Shown: positions 21,177 through 31,427, counted from the stretch's first letter. The stretch: 64,000 nt of DNA from Sinohyriopsis cumingii (GCA_028554795.2 CM068825.1:97271451-97335450), one strand, 5' to 3'. Numbers and translations are program-made. Notes: a model not told the origin generated them from the sequence alone.

Positions 21177-22464
21177 ATGAACAATAATAACAAATTTTAC
21201 TCAATGTTACCCAGTGACGTTTCCATGGAGGTGTTTCCCGACAATACTTTGTGTTGTTACACGGCCAAATTACCTCAGGCCATCCAACAGGTACGTCATT
21301 TCAACTTTCTTTTTTTTTTTTTTTGGGGGGGGGGAACGTGATTCAAGGGGGAGCAAAACTTGATTGGGAGGGGTTCAAAACTTGATTTATGCAAATATCA
21401 ACGCGCTGGTTCCGGCTGAATAACAGATTAGAGAGATAGTAATAGCAGAAACGTCATTTCAATTTTTTTCAGGGGGAGGGCAAAACTTGACAGGCTTGTT
21501 AATTTTTGTATAAAGGCTACATCAATTTTACAGCAAATGCCCATCCACCCCCCAAAAAAGACGTCCCTGCCATCCAATTAGACCACGAAGCCCATGGGGA
21601 AGTGGCTTTGATATAAATTATGTACCCTACACAAATCAAAAACATCACTGCAACTCAAAACACTTTCCAGGTCGAAATCCATAACGTCCAATTGCAAGAA
21701 GAGATGAAAAAATCGGGTTTTCAGGTGACACAAAGTCAGGAAAAAATCCATTATTAAGCATATATACTGTGAAACTTCTGCCAGGCTATTATTTTAGCGG
21801 TGAACATTTGGTGGACACAATTACTAACAGGTTGGAGGCAGCGTTTACCAAAGCCCTGGCCAGAGACAAAAAAGTGTTAAGATTGAATACATGTACTATA
21901 AAGTGGCTCGTCGCCTATTAATGAGATTTCAGGATAGTGAAACGTTGTCCATCAGGTTAAATGGTAGTTTGTTTGAAATTTGGGTAGACATTCACAGATA
22001 GTAGCACAGAATCAGAGCCCGAAGATCAACAGTATTATCAATTTTTAGATCCCTTGTAGAACTGAACAAGGGACTCAATTTGATGTTTGTGTACTTCGAT
22101 GTGGTGGAGTACCATGTGGTGAGACACACATCCCTACCATTACTGCGTGCCATTCCTTTCAAAGTGGATTCTACCACAGTCACTGACGAAGAAGGTGGAA
22201 ACACCTATCATGTTCACTGTGAATTTATACATCCTCACTAGTTGCCCATCAGTAAGTCGTGTTTCGACACTGTCAACATTGCCATAACAGGAGATCTGGG
22301 ACAAAATTTTCCACTGTCCAAAGGAAAAGTCATGGTGAAACTCCATTTTCGAAAACGATCCTCTAGTCATGTAGCAAGTGTACCGAGGAGTCGCTCAGCA
22401 GCCAGTTCGTGGTTTAAGAGATATGTTGAAATCAGCCTTTCATTCGATGGCACATTTTTAAACT
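21177..22464 (+). pseudogene. Polinton minor capsid (penton-like) protein, broken
   Basis: This would be the vertex protein with a single jelly-roll fold. ATG 21177 reads NKFYSMLPSDVSMEVFPDNT, then YTAKLPQAIQ, the canonical start. A 290-bp insertion follows, after which VPAIQLDHEAHGEVALI and IMYPTQIKN continue. Later segments are PGYYFSGEHLVDTITNRLEA (about 21780), GLNLMFVYFDVVEYHVVRHT (about 22075), SLPLLRAIPF, EFIHPH and DTVNIAITGDLGQNFPLSKG then KVMVKLHFRK (about 22265-22355), the typical end. At least four frame changes or stops occur. Length is ~330 codons apart from the insertion, normal for the family. It lies between integrase and major capsid, with a TATA box at 22636 after it. Confidence 0.82.
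21288..21577. mobile_element. 290-bp insertion in the minor capsid gene
   Basis: The nine bases 'gccatccaa' occur at 21279-21287 and again at 21569-21577. The coding sequence stops making sense after the first and resumes at the second, so the insert is bounded by a 9-bp direct repeat. Inside are a T(20)-G(10) run and an internal duplication: 'acgtcatttcaa', pyrimidines, 'gggggag', 'gcaaaacttga' at 21292 and again at about 21450. GT at 21291 and AG at 21533 would mimic an intron, but the phases do not match, so insertion is favoured. Confidence 0.6.
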
Positions 22465-22635
22465 GATGGTGACAAGAGGATTGCACGCCTTGAAAGATGC
22501 ACCTTGACGCACGATACAGAATTTGTCCAAAATGCCATCATTGACAAACAAAATACTAAAGAACCTTTCTTGAGAGCAGGCAAAAATGTCTTGCTTCAAG
22601 CTGGTTAAAGAGATTTTTGGCCGGCGAGAAACCCC

Positions 22636-22643
22636 TATAAATG
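22636..22643 (+). promoter_or_regulatory. TATA box before the major capsid gene
   Basis: TATAAATG lies about 200 bases upstream of the first recognisable major-capsid codons, in GC-richer sequence than its surroundings. It precedes an initiator-like 'ctgataccacagcaatgac' stretch. Confidence 0.4.
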
Positions 22644-22837
22644 CCCTGGACTCTGCTGAGTCAGGTATTCCTGCTTCACTGATACCACAGCAATGACAAG
22701 GCAGAAAGAGACGACGGAGACACCCTTCCAGAGGACTTCACACTCATAAAGCTATAGAGACTAAGAAAATAAGAACTGATCGAGACTTAGACGTTTTTGA
22801 TTATTGACAAAATCACAGAAAGAAAGACATAAAATGA

Positions 22838-24404
22838 TGCACTGAGTCTTGTGCCTGTTCCAAGTCGGAACTGGATCTGTTTGCCATCCCACCCACCATG
22901 ACGACGATGCAAGAATCCCAAAAGGTCGAAGCTCATCTCATCTCCTCTTTGATGGCTTCAGCTCCCATCGAGTTTTTAATCAAAGGACAGCCCGAAGATT
23001 GCATTCATCTGAACAGTAGTTACTTGTATTTGAAAGTCAAAGTGAACAATACGTATTGTGGCGATCTAGATACCAGTGAGGCAGTAGCTCCCGTCAGCAA
23101 TTTCATGCATTCCTTGTTCAGCGAAGTGGATTTGTACTAGAATAACAAACTGGTCAGCAGCAGCATCAATACTTACCCTTATCGAGCAGACATGGAAAAT
23201 CTCTTGACGTACAGAAAAGAAGCCAAAAACACCCATCTAGTTGCTTGCATGGTACAGAAACCTGATACAGCGGGCAAGTTTGATGAGGTGGCAGATAATG
23301 ATTGCACCAATAAGGGATTCGATGCACGTCAAAAGAAAATTGCTGGAAGCCGAAGATTAGAACTGATGGATGGACCACTTGCATTTAGACATGTGGTTAC
23401 AAGAGAAGTATTTGCTGAATGGCGTGGATGTTTGCCTGAGACTGAATTGCAGCAGTACCGTTTTCCATTTGATGGCTGGTGCTGCAGATTATAAAACCTA
23501 CATAGAGAAAGCCAGGCTCTACGTGCGACGCGTGGAAGTATTACCTAAATTTGGAAACTTCATCAGTCACGCTTTGAGCAGAACGACCGCCAAACATCCA
23601 ATAAGACGCGTGGAAGTGAAAACCTTCACCATTGCCACTGGACTCCAATCCAAGATTGAAGTTAATCTGTTCCAAGGACAGTCACCCAAGCGATTAATTG
23701 TTGTTATCGTTAGCAATGCAGCCTTCAACAGAGCCCACAATCGAAATCCTTTCGTGTTTCAGCATTAATACGTGCCCAAGATGGAAGTCAGTCACGATGG
23801 CAAGACCTTGTGTACCAAACCCTTCGAACCTGACTTAAGTGCCAAGACGAATTACTTAAGGTCAAACTTATCCCTGTACGAAGCCACCGGACAGTTAGGG
23901 ACCAACACCAGTCATGGCATTATGTACGAGCATTATGCAGAAGGCTATGCATTCGGGGCTTTTGATTTCATTCCAGACCAAGGCAGCGACGAGGGACATT
24001 TCAACCCAATAAAATCAGGTCAGATTCGCATGGAACTTCACTTTGCTAACGCTCTACCTGAGACGGTGAATGTCATTCTGTATGTTGAATTCGATAATAC
24101 CATAAAATATCAACAGTGTGAGAGAAGTCATTCTAGACTACTAGAAACTATAGAAGACTGTAATCCCTCTCTGAATGGTGAAGAATCTATGAAAATGAAA
24201 TGGGAGGATACCGTGGAAACAGAACCCAAAGATAAAGACAAAGAGGACGTGGTGGTCATGTCCAGATGGCCAGAACAAGAACAACATTTAGTCTCCTGTT
24301 TTGCCAAACACCTGGCAGATAAAATTATGGAATTGAGTGTGGGAAAGATTGCTATGGATGTCAAAACGACAATCCCAGTCAAATTCAACATGATAAATGT
24401 CTGA
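22838..24404 (+). pseudogene. Polinton major capsid protein (double jelly-roll, F54H12.2-like), broken
   Basis: This would form the icosahedral shell. From about 22838 the frame reads SELDLFAIPPT (no upstream ATG in frame), then LISSLMASAPIEFLIKG, HLNSSYLYLKVKVNN, APVSNFMHSLFSEVDLY, TAG at 23138, then NTYPYRADMENLLTY. The frame shifts near 23350 to LLNGVDVCLRLN, HPIRRVEVKTFTIATGL, LFQGQSPKRLIVVIVSNAAF and NPFVFQH, TAA at 23766, KMEVSHDGKTLCTKPFEPDL, EDY-equivalent YEHYAEGYAFGAFDF, GQIRMELHFANALPETVNVI and LYVEFDN. Order and spacing match the invertebrate Polinton capsid, often annotated as F54H12.2-like. After the usual end (about 24107) the same frame continues for ~95 acidic/Lys residues to 24404, which is not part of the family as I know it. 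Confidence 0.88.
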
Positions 24405-25165
24405 TGAGTCAAGAAGAAAAATTGGACAAGTATTTGGAGGACGCTTGATCATCATCTCAGAAGAAGCAGTGTTTCATCAGTTATATAAAGACTTGCATCA
24501 TCATTCCTCCCCTCCACTCCACTCACTGCTTTAGAGATCTGTCGCATCAAAGTTCCCTTGGCCCAGAGTACGAAAACGAAGCTAACAGACATTTACTTGT
24601 CAGAGATTTTCAGGTAAAAAGTCTGAATTGAATTGATGAGTTATCATTACCTGCGAAAGACAAACAAAACAAAACAAAGCAAAACAAAAAACTGGATACC
24701 TGGTAACTTTATTACCTTTTGAAACAGTTCGTACACTGCTTCTTGGAATCCTGTCATGTGCACTGAAGATGAACTTCCTCATCATAAACCTCAAGACCAT
24801 CAACCTTATGTCATCATCACGGAAGACAGTCTTCTCCCGGGAAACCCCTGGGTAGCCGTCTACTTTCCTAAAGAGGGTTGTGTAGAATATTTTGATTCGT
24901 ATGGATTGCCACCTTTGGAAGACGACATCGACTTTATGAGAAGAAATGCCCAGACGACGAAATTCAATAATGTGAAATTACAAGGTACAGATTCTGTGGT
25001 GTGTGGGCAATATTGTGTGTATTTTCTTCATCAACTCAATCTTGGATATATTCTTTAGAACACTTATTGACTTATTTTGATCGTCAGTCTTCTAGAAACA
25101 ATGACAAAATAGATAGATGCTTTTGTGACCATTTTGTCTTTAACTAGGAAACGTGGAGTACATCA
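24405..25165 (+). pseudogene. Adenain-like cysteine protease of the Polinton, catalytic His codon lost
   Basis: This would mature the capsid. The recognisable part, 24756-25058, reads PGNPWVAVYFPKEGCVEYFD then SYGLPP, and KLQGTDSVVCGQYCVYFLHQ. The family pattern is H-W before the VA-Y strand, an acidic residue in E-YFDSYG, a Gln, and the nucleophile Cys in CG-YC. Here the Cys codon TGT is present (25002-25004), but the codon before Trp is CCC, Pro (24846-24848), where His is expected. The reading frame closes at 25058 and a shifted frame continues LEHLLTYFDRQSSRNNDK to about 25165. The N-terminal portion is poorly recognisable. A GT..AG-bounded 114-base A-rich segment (24614-24727) interrupts it, either an intron or an insertion. 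Confidence 0.8.
24482..24490 (+). promoter_or_regulatory. TATA box near the protease
   Basis: TATATAAAG is followed by pyrimidine-rich 'cattcctcccctccactcca'. It would direct transcription of the protease or the ORFs after it. Confidence 0.35.
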
Positions 25166-25423
25166 ATGGCCCAAAAATGACTTCCATCAGTGGAAGTCTC
25201 ACTTCACTTCACAACGTTGTCTATCATGTCAATAATAATTTGTTTGTTTTATTGTTAATTGTTAGTTATTCAAACAAAATTGTGTTTTGAAAAAATTTGT
25301 CATTTGTTTCCAATTTTTATCATTATACATTCTCTTTGACTTCTCTCTAAAATCAACAACCATATCGTTCCAACCCAACAACAAATCGTCGGGATGTTTT
25401 CTATCATGTCTGTGCTAGAGTCA

Positions 25424-25860
25424 TATAAAACGAGGCAGTCTCCAGTCTGACCATCTATTGTTGACTCATCCTCCTCTGAAGAGCGTTCAAGACTAGCCAA
25501 GCTGAATGAAGCTTACGTGAATTTACATCATGTCAGGCAAAGCCTGATACCCAAACCTGAAGAGATAGAGAATATCAGAATGTTGAAAGTATACCGAAGA
25601 CCTGATGAAGAGCTCTTCTGAGAGGAAATCAAGAAAGAGAAAGAAGAGTGGACGTAGAAGTACAGACTTCAGAAGCAAAGAGATCAGCAGCAACAACAGC
25701 AGGAACCAGACAGAGGCTTTTTTGACTGCCGTGTGGACACGAAAGAGTTCTCCTTCTCTTTCCGAAGAAGCAGACCATATACTGTGGGAAAGCCTGCCAC
25801 CAGACAATGATGCAATCTTAGACAATATAAGATTCATATAATCCCCGTCCACCAAAATCA
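25424..25860 (+). pseudogene. Promoter plus small helical ORF, right-arm accessory copy 1
   Basis: A TATAAAA box (25424-25430) is followed by 'gcagtctccagtctgacc' and, without an ATG, a frame reading SSSSEERSRLAKLNEAYVNL, then HHVRQSL and RRPDEELF before TGA. After the stop it remains partly readable (EEIKKEKEEW, then a Q5 run). An overlapping frame 25605-25841 is Ser/Arg-Lys-rich. The same promoter phrase and an N-terminus of similar design recur at 26169-26402, so the two look like diverged tandem copies. No family is recognised. Confidence 0.45.
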
Positions 25861-26168
25861 GCCCTTTTCAGGGCTACCCCAAGACATACTAGTTCAATTG
25901 CCAAAAATTTGTGTATTTGTGTTTGTCTGTATGTTAAAAAACAGGTGTGTCTATAAGCACGTAGTTTCTTTGTTTTATGTCAAAGAAATAGAAGTGTGTC
26001 TATAAGCACTTCGTTTCCCTAGCTAGTCAAATAGTCTGTGTTTGTGTTTGTAGTTAGTGTTTGTAGGTTAAAAGTGAGTGTTTCTTTAAGGTCTGTGTGA
26101 TCCATGTTTTTTGGGTGATGATATGGGCAGTGTAAGTTTTAGTGTCAGGGGATGTTTCCCTTCACAAA

Positions 26169-26402
26169 TATAAAGGGAAGCGTTTGCCAGTCTGGCTACC
26201 CATCATTGATTAGTCAACCACAAGAATCATGAGCAACAGAATAGCGAAACTATTGGAACTCCAAATGCACCTGGAGTATGCCAGGCACATTTTAGACGAG
26301 CTGGCTATGGAAGCCATATCTGAACAAGCTAGGATAGAAGAGGAGGAAGGGGAAAAAAGAAAAAAGAAAAAGAGGAAAAGAGAAGAATGCTACCTCACCT
26401 AA
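26169..26402 (+). CDS. Small coiled, Lys-rich protein, right-arm accessory copy 2
   Basis: TATAAAG at 26169 and 'ccagtctggctacccatc' precede ATG 26229. The ORF encodes 57 residues: MSNRIAKLLELQMHLEYARH, ILDELAMEAIS, an acidic run EEEEGE and a basic block KRKKKKRKR, ending at TAA. It is leucine-rich and amphipathic at the N-terminus, so probably helical and perhaps a coiled coil or a nuclear protein. The ORF is short and was not in a long open frame. The start is chosen for its position after the TATA box and for similarity to copy 1. Function unknown. Confidence 0.4.
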
Positions 26403-27174
26403 TGCTAAGACCTCTCTGTGAGGTCAAGCCAGGGTGAGGACACCTCCACAGCCAGTACCAGCACCACAATCACTACCAGTACAGCAGCCTATGCCAGCAC
26501 CACAGCAATTACCAGTACAGTTCCGTGCGCAGGAGATAAGAAGGCTGCAGCATCCATGAGTGTGGAATAGAAGAAGATAGAGGGAAGTCTTCACTACCCC
26601 TGAAAGTGAAGACTGGGAGAATGAAGCCAATCACACACACCTCTTCGTGTTACCAACCACAGCTTTGAGTTGGGAGCAGGACTGGAGCCGGTGATGTGTC
26701 TGTGGTGCAAAGCCTGGGACATGTCACCATTACTAGTGTATCTGAAGTTAGAAAAAAAAGTTTTCTCTTTCTCTTACCCCCTTACTCCAACCAACCTCCA
26801 AGAATATCCCCATACTTGCTTCTCAACTTCTCTATCAATAACAAATACAAAACAGTACAGAGTAGTCTTTCCAAATTAAGTACATTTTTAGAACTTTTCG
26901 GAAATAAAGATCCAAAATTCAAAATTTGTACAAGACAAAAACTTTAAGCCAGTACCCGAGAGTCAACAGATACCCTCCTGTGGATGGGTGCCTGCCTTCC
27001 TGCCCACTTCCTTGGTCAGACAATAAAAGCATGCATAAATACCTCACCCAAAAACAAGATTTAGTGATGGTTCTATTCCCACTCATCCACTAACTTGGTA
27101 CAGATGACTCCAACATGAGTGTGCACTGGGTCTACTACCACTCATGACAGCCTATCACTCAGGTAGCATGAAAT
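26403..27174. other. No recognisable gene between the last accessory ORF and the right TIR
   Basis: The sequence includes an imperfect 'ccagtaccagcaccacaatc' repeat (26449-26520) that reads Pro/Gln/Val-rich in one plus frame, possibly the decayed end of a gene. The rest, including two overlapping short plus ORFs at 26670-26947, shows no family signature. Confidence 0.4.
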
Positions 27175-27940
27175 AGACTCCACACTGTGACTGAATTTTG
27201 TAATGCGTATTGGGATTGGTGAAAAAACTCAATCCGTTTTGGCCTGCTCTTCCAATATAAATAACAACAGTTCACTTCAGTCCCTTCACCCATTCTAGTC
27301 ACAAGATGTGGACTAACATTGATTCATCTATCCTCGTATCGTCAATGCTGTTTCGTATGGACTTGCCCATGTATGTCATATTATCATGGACAATCATCCA
27401 GATCACCGATAAGAGCATTTGGAAAAGAAGGATATATGTGGAGAGACAAGGCTGTCTGAAGTTGAGCTACAGTCCAAGAGTCAGAAGTCTGAGAAAGAGA
27501 AGAAGACCTATGTCCCTTTTCAGGGCCACCAATATGCCTCGAAAAGATATTTATTCTCTTTGCCTAAAAATGTTTTTGTCAATTTTGTAGTTTAGGTGTG
27601 ATAGATTGATGTTCATCAATCTGTGTATATGTGTTGTATGTGTCTATGTCTATATCCCTACTGTATTTGTCTCTCCCTAGAGTAGAGCATATTCATGTCA
27701 AACCCTTGCCAAATTTTTCCAATGTCCAGTACCGTGATGTCACCTCACCTGTTCCATTCCTATTGTCCCTAGACAACAACCCAACTTTCCTTGTCGCTAC
27801 ACGGGCCCAATATTCCCCATGTCCAATTCCCCTTGATGCTAAATATTCCCAGGGTGATCTGAAAAGTCTTGACACTAAACATTCCCATAACCATTTTGAC
27901 TGGGATTTCCATTGATGCTAATGTATCCCCTATTAATACT
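27175..27940 (-). repeat. Polinton right terminal inverted repeat
   Basis: This is the reverse complement of 13928-14740, as anchored there. It begins inside with 'agactccacactgtg' and ends 'cccctattaatact', followed by the target duplication cctatc. It contains a TATAAATA motif at 27256, which corresponds to 'tatttata' in the left arm. Confidence 0.9.
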
Positions 27941-27946
27941 CCTATC
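27941..27946. repeat. Right target-site duplication of the Polinton (cctatc)
   Basis: The six bases match cccatc at the left end except for one transition. Confidence 0.7.
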
Positions 27947-28069
27947 TCAACAATGGCGGTCACCGTGTTGGGGGTGAGGCAATCATGCAGTTAGGATAAT
28001 GTTGCCTAGGTAAGCCGACATGTTGTACAATTCTAGTGCATATGTTATCTTCCACAGTCCAACATGGGG

Positions 28070-28313
28070 CGGGGCCCCGAGTGGCCGAGTGGTCTAAAGC
28101 GCTCTCCGTTACGGATCACTGCCATCTCACCTCTGTCTGCGTGGGTTCGAGTCCAAGGCTCGGCTAGCGTGGGTACGTGTGAAAGCCTGCCAGTAGCTTC
28201 TCGTGGGTCAGTGGTTCTTCCCTGGGTTTTTCAGGGTTCTTCCTCCACCATTAATACTGGCCGCCATGTATAGCCTATCGTGTGCTGAAAAATGGCGTTA
28301 AACACTACAGCAA
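28070..28313 (+). mobile_element. SINE family A, full copy 1
   Basis: The tRNA-like head has an A box 'tggccgagtggtctaaag' and a B box 'ggttcgagtcc', followed by a body with 'aagcctgccagtagcttctc' and 'ttcttcctccaccattaata', and a tail 'tgctgaaaaatggcgttaaa'. It is flanked by the direct repeat ccaacatgggg (28059-28069 and 28314-28324), a target duplication from LINE-assisted insertion. The head resembles a Ser/Leu-type tRNA, but the body shows it is not a functional tRNA gene. Confidence 0.9.
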
Positions 28314-28324
28314 CCAACATGGGG

Positions 28325-28958
28325 GCAGGACCCATTGTGTGTCTCACGGTTTGAAGGGAACATCAGCAGCTAGAGGATTGCTGAGTTCAGCATTTATCAC
28401 CAAGAATAGTATTACTACAGGTATTCTGCTTCAATATTGATGTGAAATACGGCCCTGGGGTCGCATTCCACTATAGACACACAGAGAAAACGCACATTAG
28501 AGAGACGTTGGCCATACCGGATGTACACATCTCTAAGGCGATTTATTTCTATGCCCCTTATTTTGCTTTCTACCCACACTCATTGCTGGTTAACGCAGCA
28601 GGTACATGCAAGGTAGGCCAAAATTGCCATATTACGACTGCTGAAGCCATACACAGGGGAGGCCTTCAGAACATAATTTTGATAGAGATGTAACAGGATC
28701 CCAGATGGGACTAGATTACGACACTAAAAACAATCTTGTGAGCATGATGTTTATTTATATTGTGATTGAAAAATTATTAGATAAACACCAAACTCATGTT
28801 TGCAGCGTGATTTTGCTCAATGTGAAAATTTTCTTCTTCAATTAGGCCACTGTCATATATCTGCAGTTGTCTGACGTTTTACATGTGCATCTGCAGATCA
28901 TTTTATTTTGTCTGTTGACCAGAGTTAAATATATTGACAGGTGGTGCATACACGTATC
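28325..28958. other. Spacer between two SINEs with one coding-like stretch
   Basis: The plus frame 28442-28693 is open for 83 codons (GVAFHYRHTEKTHIRETLAI then PDVHISKAIYFYAPYFA) and has a more coding-like composition than its neighbours. No family is recognised and no splice context is clear. The rest shows nothing. Confidence 0.25.
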
Positions 28959-29205
28959 GGGGGCCCCGAGTGGCCGAGTGGTCTAAAGCACTCACTGTTC
29001 CGGATCACTGCCATCTCACCTCTGTCTGCGTATGTTGGTGTCCAAGGCTCGGCTAGCGTGGGTACGTGGGAAAGCCTGCCAGTAGCTTCTCGTGGGTCGG
29101 TGGTTCTTTCCTGGGTTTTCCAGGGTTCTTCTTCCACCAGTTATACTGGCCGCCATATATGGCCTATCTTGTGCTGAAAAATGGCGTTAAACCCTAGAAC
29201 AACAA
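28959..29205 (+). mobile_element. SINE family A, full copy 2
   Basis: This is a close copy of the SINE at 28070 with perfect 12-bp flanking direct repeats catacacgtatc (28947-28958 and 29206-29217). The B-box region is changed to 'tatgttggtgtcc', so internal promoter strength is probably lost. Confidence 0.92.
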
Positions 29206-29871
29206 CATACACGTATCAAAACAGGTCAGCTGGAAATAAATCAGATTGGCAAAATTTGGTCACATGTTTTGACTTCAAAGCAGGAGGACTTTCATCGCCT
29301 GATTTCAGTATGCAAATGGACTGAACTTTAAACTACTGATCAGATGTACATTTTCTATATTTAAATACGCACATCATCTCATCACTTCAGTCCTTTCATA
29401 GTAACTTGTTGCCTTTCATACTGTTTTTGCATGTAGCACACGCAGTTTTAACCTTTCTTAGTAGATCATTGCCTGGCTTATATTTGTGGCAGCCCTCATC
29501 ATTGTTGATCTCATATCACATATCAGTTATAGATTGGCCAAACTTGAATTCCTTATTAAAGCATGTGCGAACAAAGGCACATGTGTGTATATTAACCAGA
29601 CAAACCTATCGGGATCATCATTAGTTACAATGATGGAGACTAACCTCTACACACACATCCTAGATCTGCCATGCTGGTGTATATAAGCATAAATTTGTTT
29701 TTAATGATCAACAAATTTCCAACACGTGTGGTCAGATTCACTGACTCATTTAATATCTACTATATAATTTGCACAAGGAAACTATTCCCATGCTCATGTT
29801 GGTTAAGCAATACTGTTTCGACCATTCATACTACTGTGATGAGTTTAAACAGCACACATGCAAATATAAAG

Positions 29872-30342
29872 TAATATCACCTCCCAACCAACTATACAGT
29901 CATTGGAGAATTACGAAAAATCAATCCCACTCCCACCAGGAATACACAGCTGTGAAAGAATATCACGATAATAATCTCGTGACACCGTCAATAGCGCCGT
30001 TGGTCAGCCATCTACTTGCATGACAGTAAGCAATATCACCTCCCAGCAAACCATACAGTCACTGGAGAATTAAGTAAGAGCGATTCCACTTCCACCAAGA
30101 TTACACAGAAAACAAAGAATATCACGATAATAATATTCTCGTGATGATGTCAATAGCGCCATCAGTCAGCCATCTACCTGTGCAACTGTAAATAATATCA
30201 CCTCCCAACAAACCATATGATCACTGGCGAATTAAACAAGAGCTGTTCCACATCCACAAAGTTTATGCAGATAACAGAACTGTGAAAGAATATCACAATA
30301 TTCTCATGATGATGTCAATAGCACCATCGGTCAGACATCTAT
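29872..30342. repeat. Three tandem ~160-bp units with internal inverted repeat
   Basis: Units begin near 29872, 30032 and 30193 with 'aatatcacctccca.c.aac'. Each includes 'cagtca.tgg.gaatta', 'gaatatcac.ata' and 'gtcaatagcgcc.t.ggtca'. Within units 1 and 2, TCACGA and TCGTGA flank a short A/T spacer and could form a small hairpin. Unit 3 has it weakened. Confidence 0.8.
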
Positions 30343-31427
30343 TTGCACGACATCAACATTTCTCTCTTAACGGAGGCAGTGGATCTGGTAACACCATGTG
30401 CAATTAATTTATTTCACAATCAGGATTTAGTCCTGCTAACACCCACACAGAGACTTACCTTGCAAAAGAGAATCAGAATCACAGTTTCTTCTGACACCAT
30501 GGCAATACTTTGGCACATGAATGGGGCAAAAATACCCATGATAATCTGAGATGAAATATACACAGTTCTCAAGGACAAGTTTGAAATGTTTCTAATGTGG
30601 CTGTTGCAGAAACATGCCTATGTAATCGAGTGTGTAGATCAGGGAAAAACCACCACCAATGACAGGTGATTCTTCCCATAACTGGTTATGCAATTATGTT
30701 GGTTATTACAAAAATCAATGACAATTATTATGCCATGATGATCAGATCAAGTTCAGTGCAAGGAAATATGTGTATTTCAAAGGTGCCCATGAAATTTGTA
30801 TTTTTTTCCACGTCGACCCATGATGATTTGGTTGTTATTTCATGCAATAGAGTACACGATAAGATCCAACATAAACTGTTTAAACTGAATCATGTAGAAT
30901 TCCCTGACATGTTCATTCTGCTTTTGTATTTCTGAGATGGTTGCCACCAAAATATACCCATAATAATACATGACACCAACAACACTAATGTTCTGTGTCA
31001 CAGAAAATCAGTCTGATTATCTGGCTGACGTTGGAAACACTCCGCTACACTGATAAAACAAATACACGTGTTTGTGATCAGACCGTCAGACATTCTCACA
31101 CATCCTGTTTTATATACCGTGCAAAAAACATGCTGTTGAGGTGAGGCACAGCAAATTTACATATCAATGACCATGACTGTGGCAATCGATCATCAGCAAC
31201 AGAAACAAACAATGAAGATCGTATGTAACTACACAGCAACACTTGTGTAAGCAATAAATTTGTGCATGCCAGTATACTGTGCTGTTAATGGAAATGATCT
31301 TGGTGACTGTATTGTGGGTCTATTTTAAGGAATGGTCTAAAAAAGCACTTAAAATTGATTAACAACTTGGCATGAAGGCAACTGATGTAGTTAAGGATAA
31401 AGCATCATCTATGGCTGATAACCTGTT

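Larger units (their letters stand above)
13928..27940 (+). mobile_element. Decayed Maverick/Polinton element, 14.0 kb, lacking PolB
   Basis: Boundaries come from terminal inverted repeats (13928-14740 and 27175-27940) starting AGTAGTAATA / AGTATTAATA, read inward, and a near-perfect 6-bp target duplication. Plus-strand gene remnants in order are unknown ORFs, packaging ATPase, basic protein, a small CxxC-type protein, an LVPY-type protein, integrase with chromodomain, minor capsid, major capsid, cysteine protease and small accessory ORFs. This is the standard Polinton set except for protein-primed DNA polymerase B, of which I see no motif on either strand. Autonomous Polintons are typically 15-20 kb and PolB alone takes more than 3 kb, so the short length fits a deletion. 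Every gene has stops or frameshifts. TIR arms are diverged (roughly four bases in five match), so the insertion is old. Confidence 0.93.

Noticed and set aside
24614..24727. Spliceosomal intron in the Polinton protease
   Set aside because: GT and AG ends exist, but the upstream coding side is not recognisable, so the frame cannot be tested. Kept only as a possibility.
28071..28160. tRNA gene on the plus strand (A and B boxes present)
   Set aside because: The sequence continues into a conserved body and tail shared with other copies and is flanked by a target duplication; it is a SINE head.
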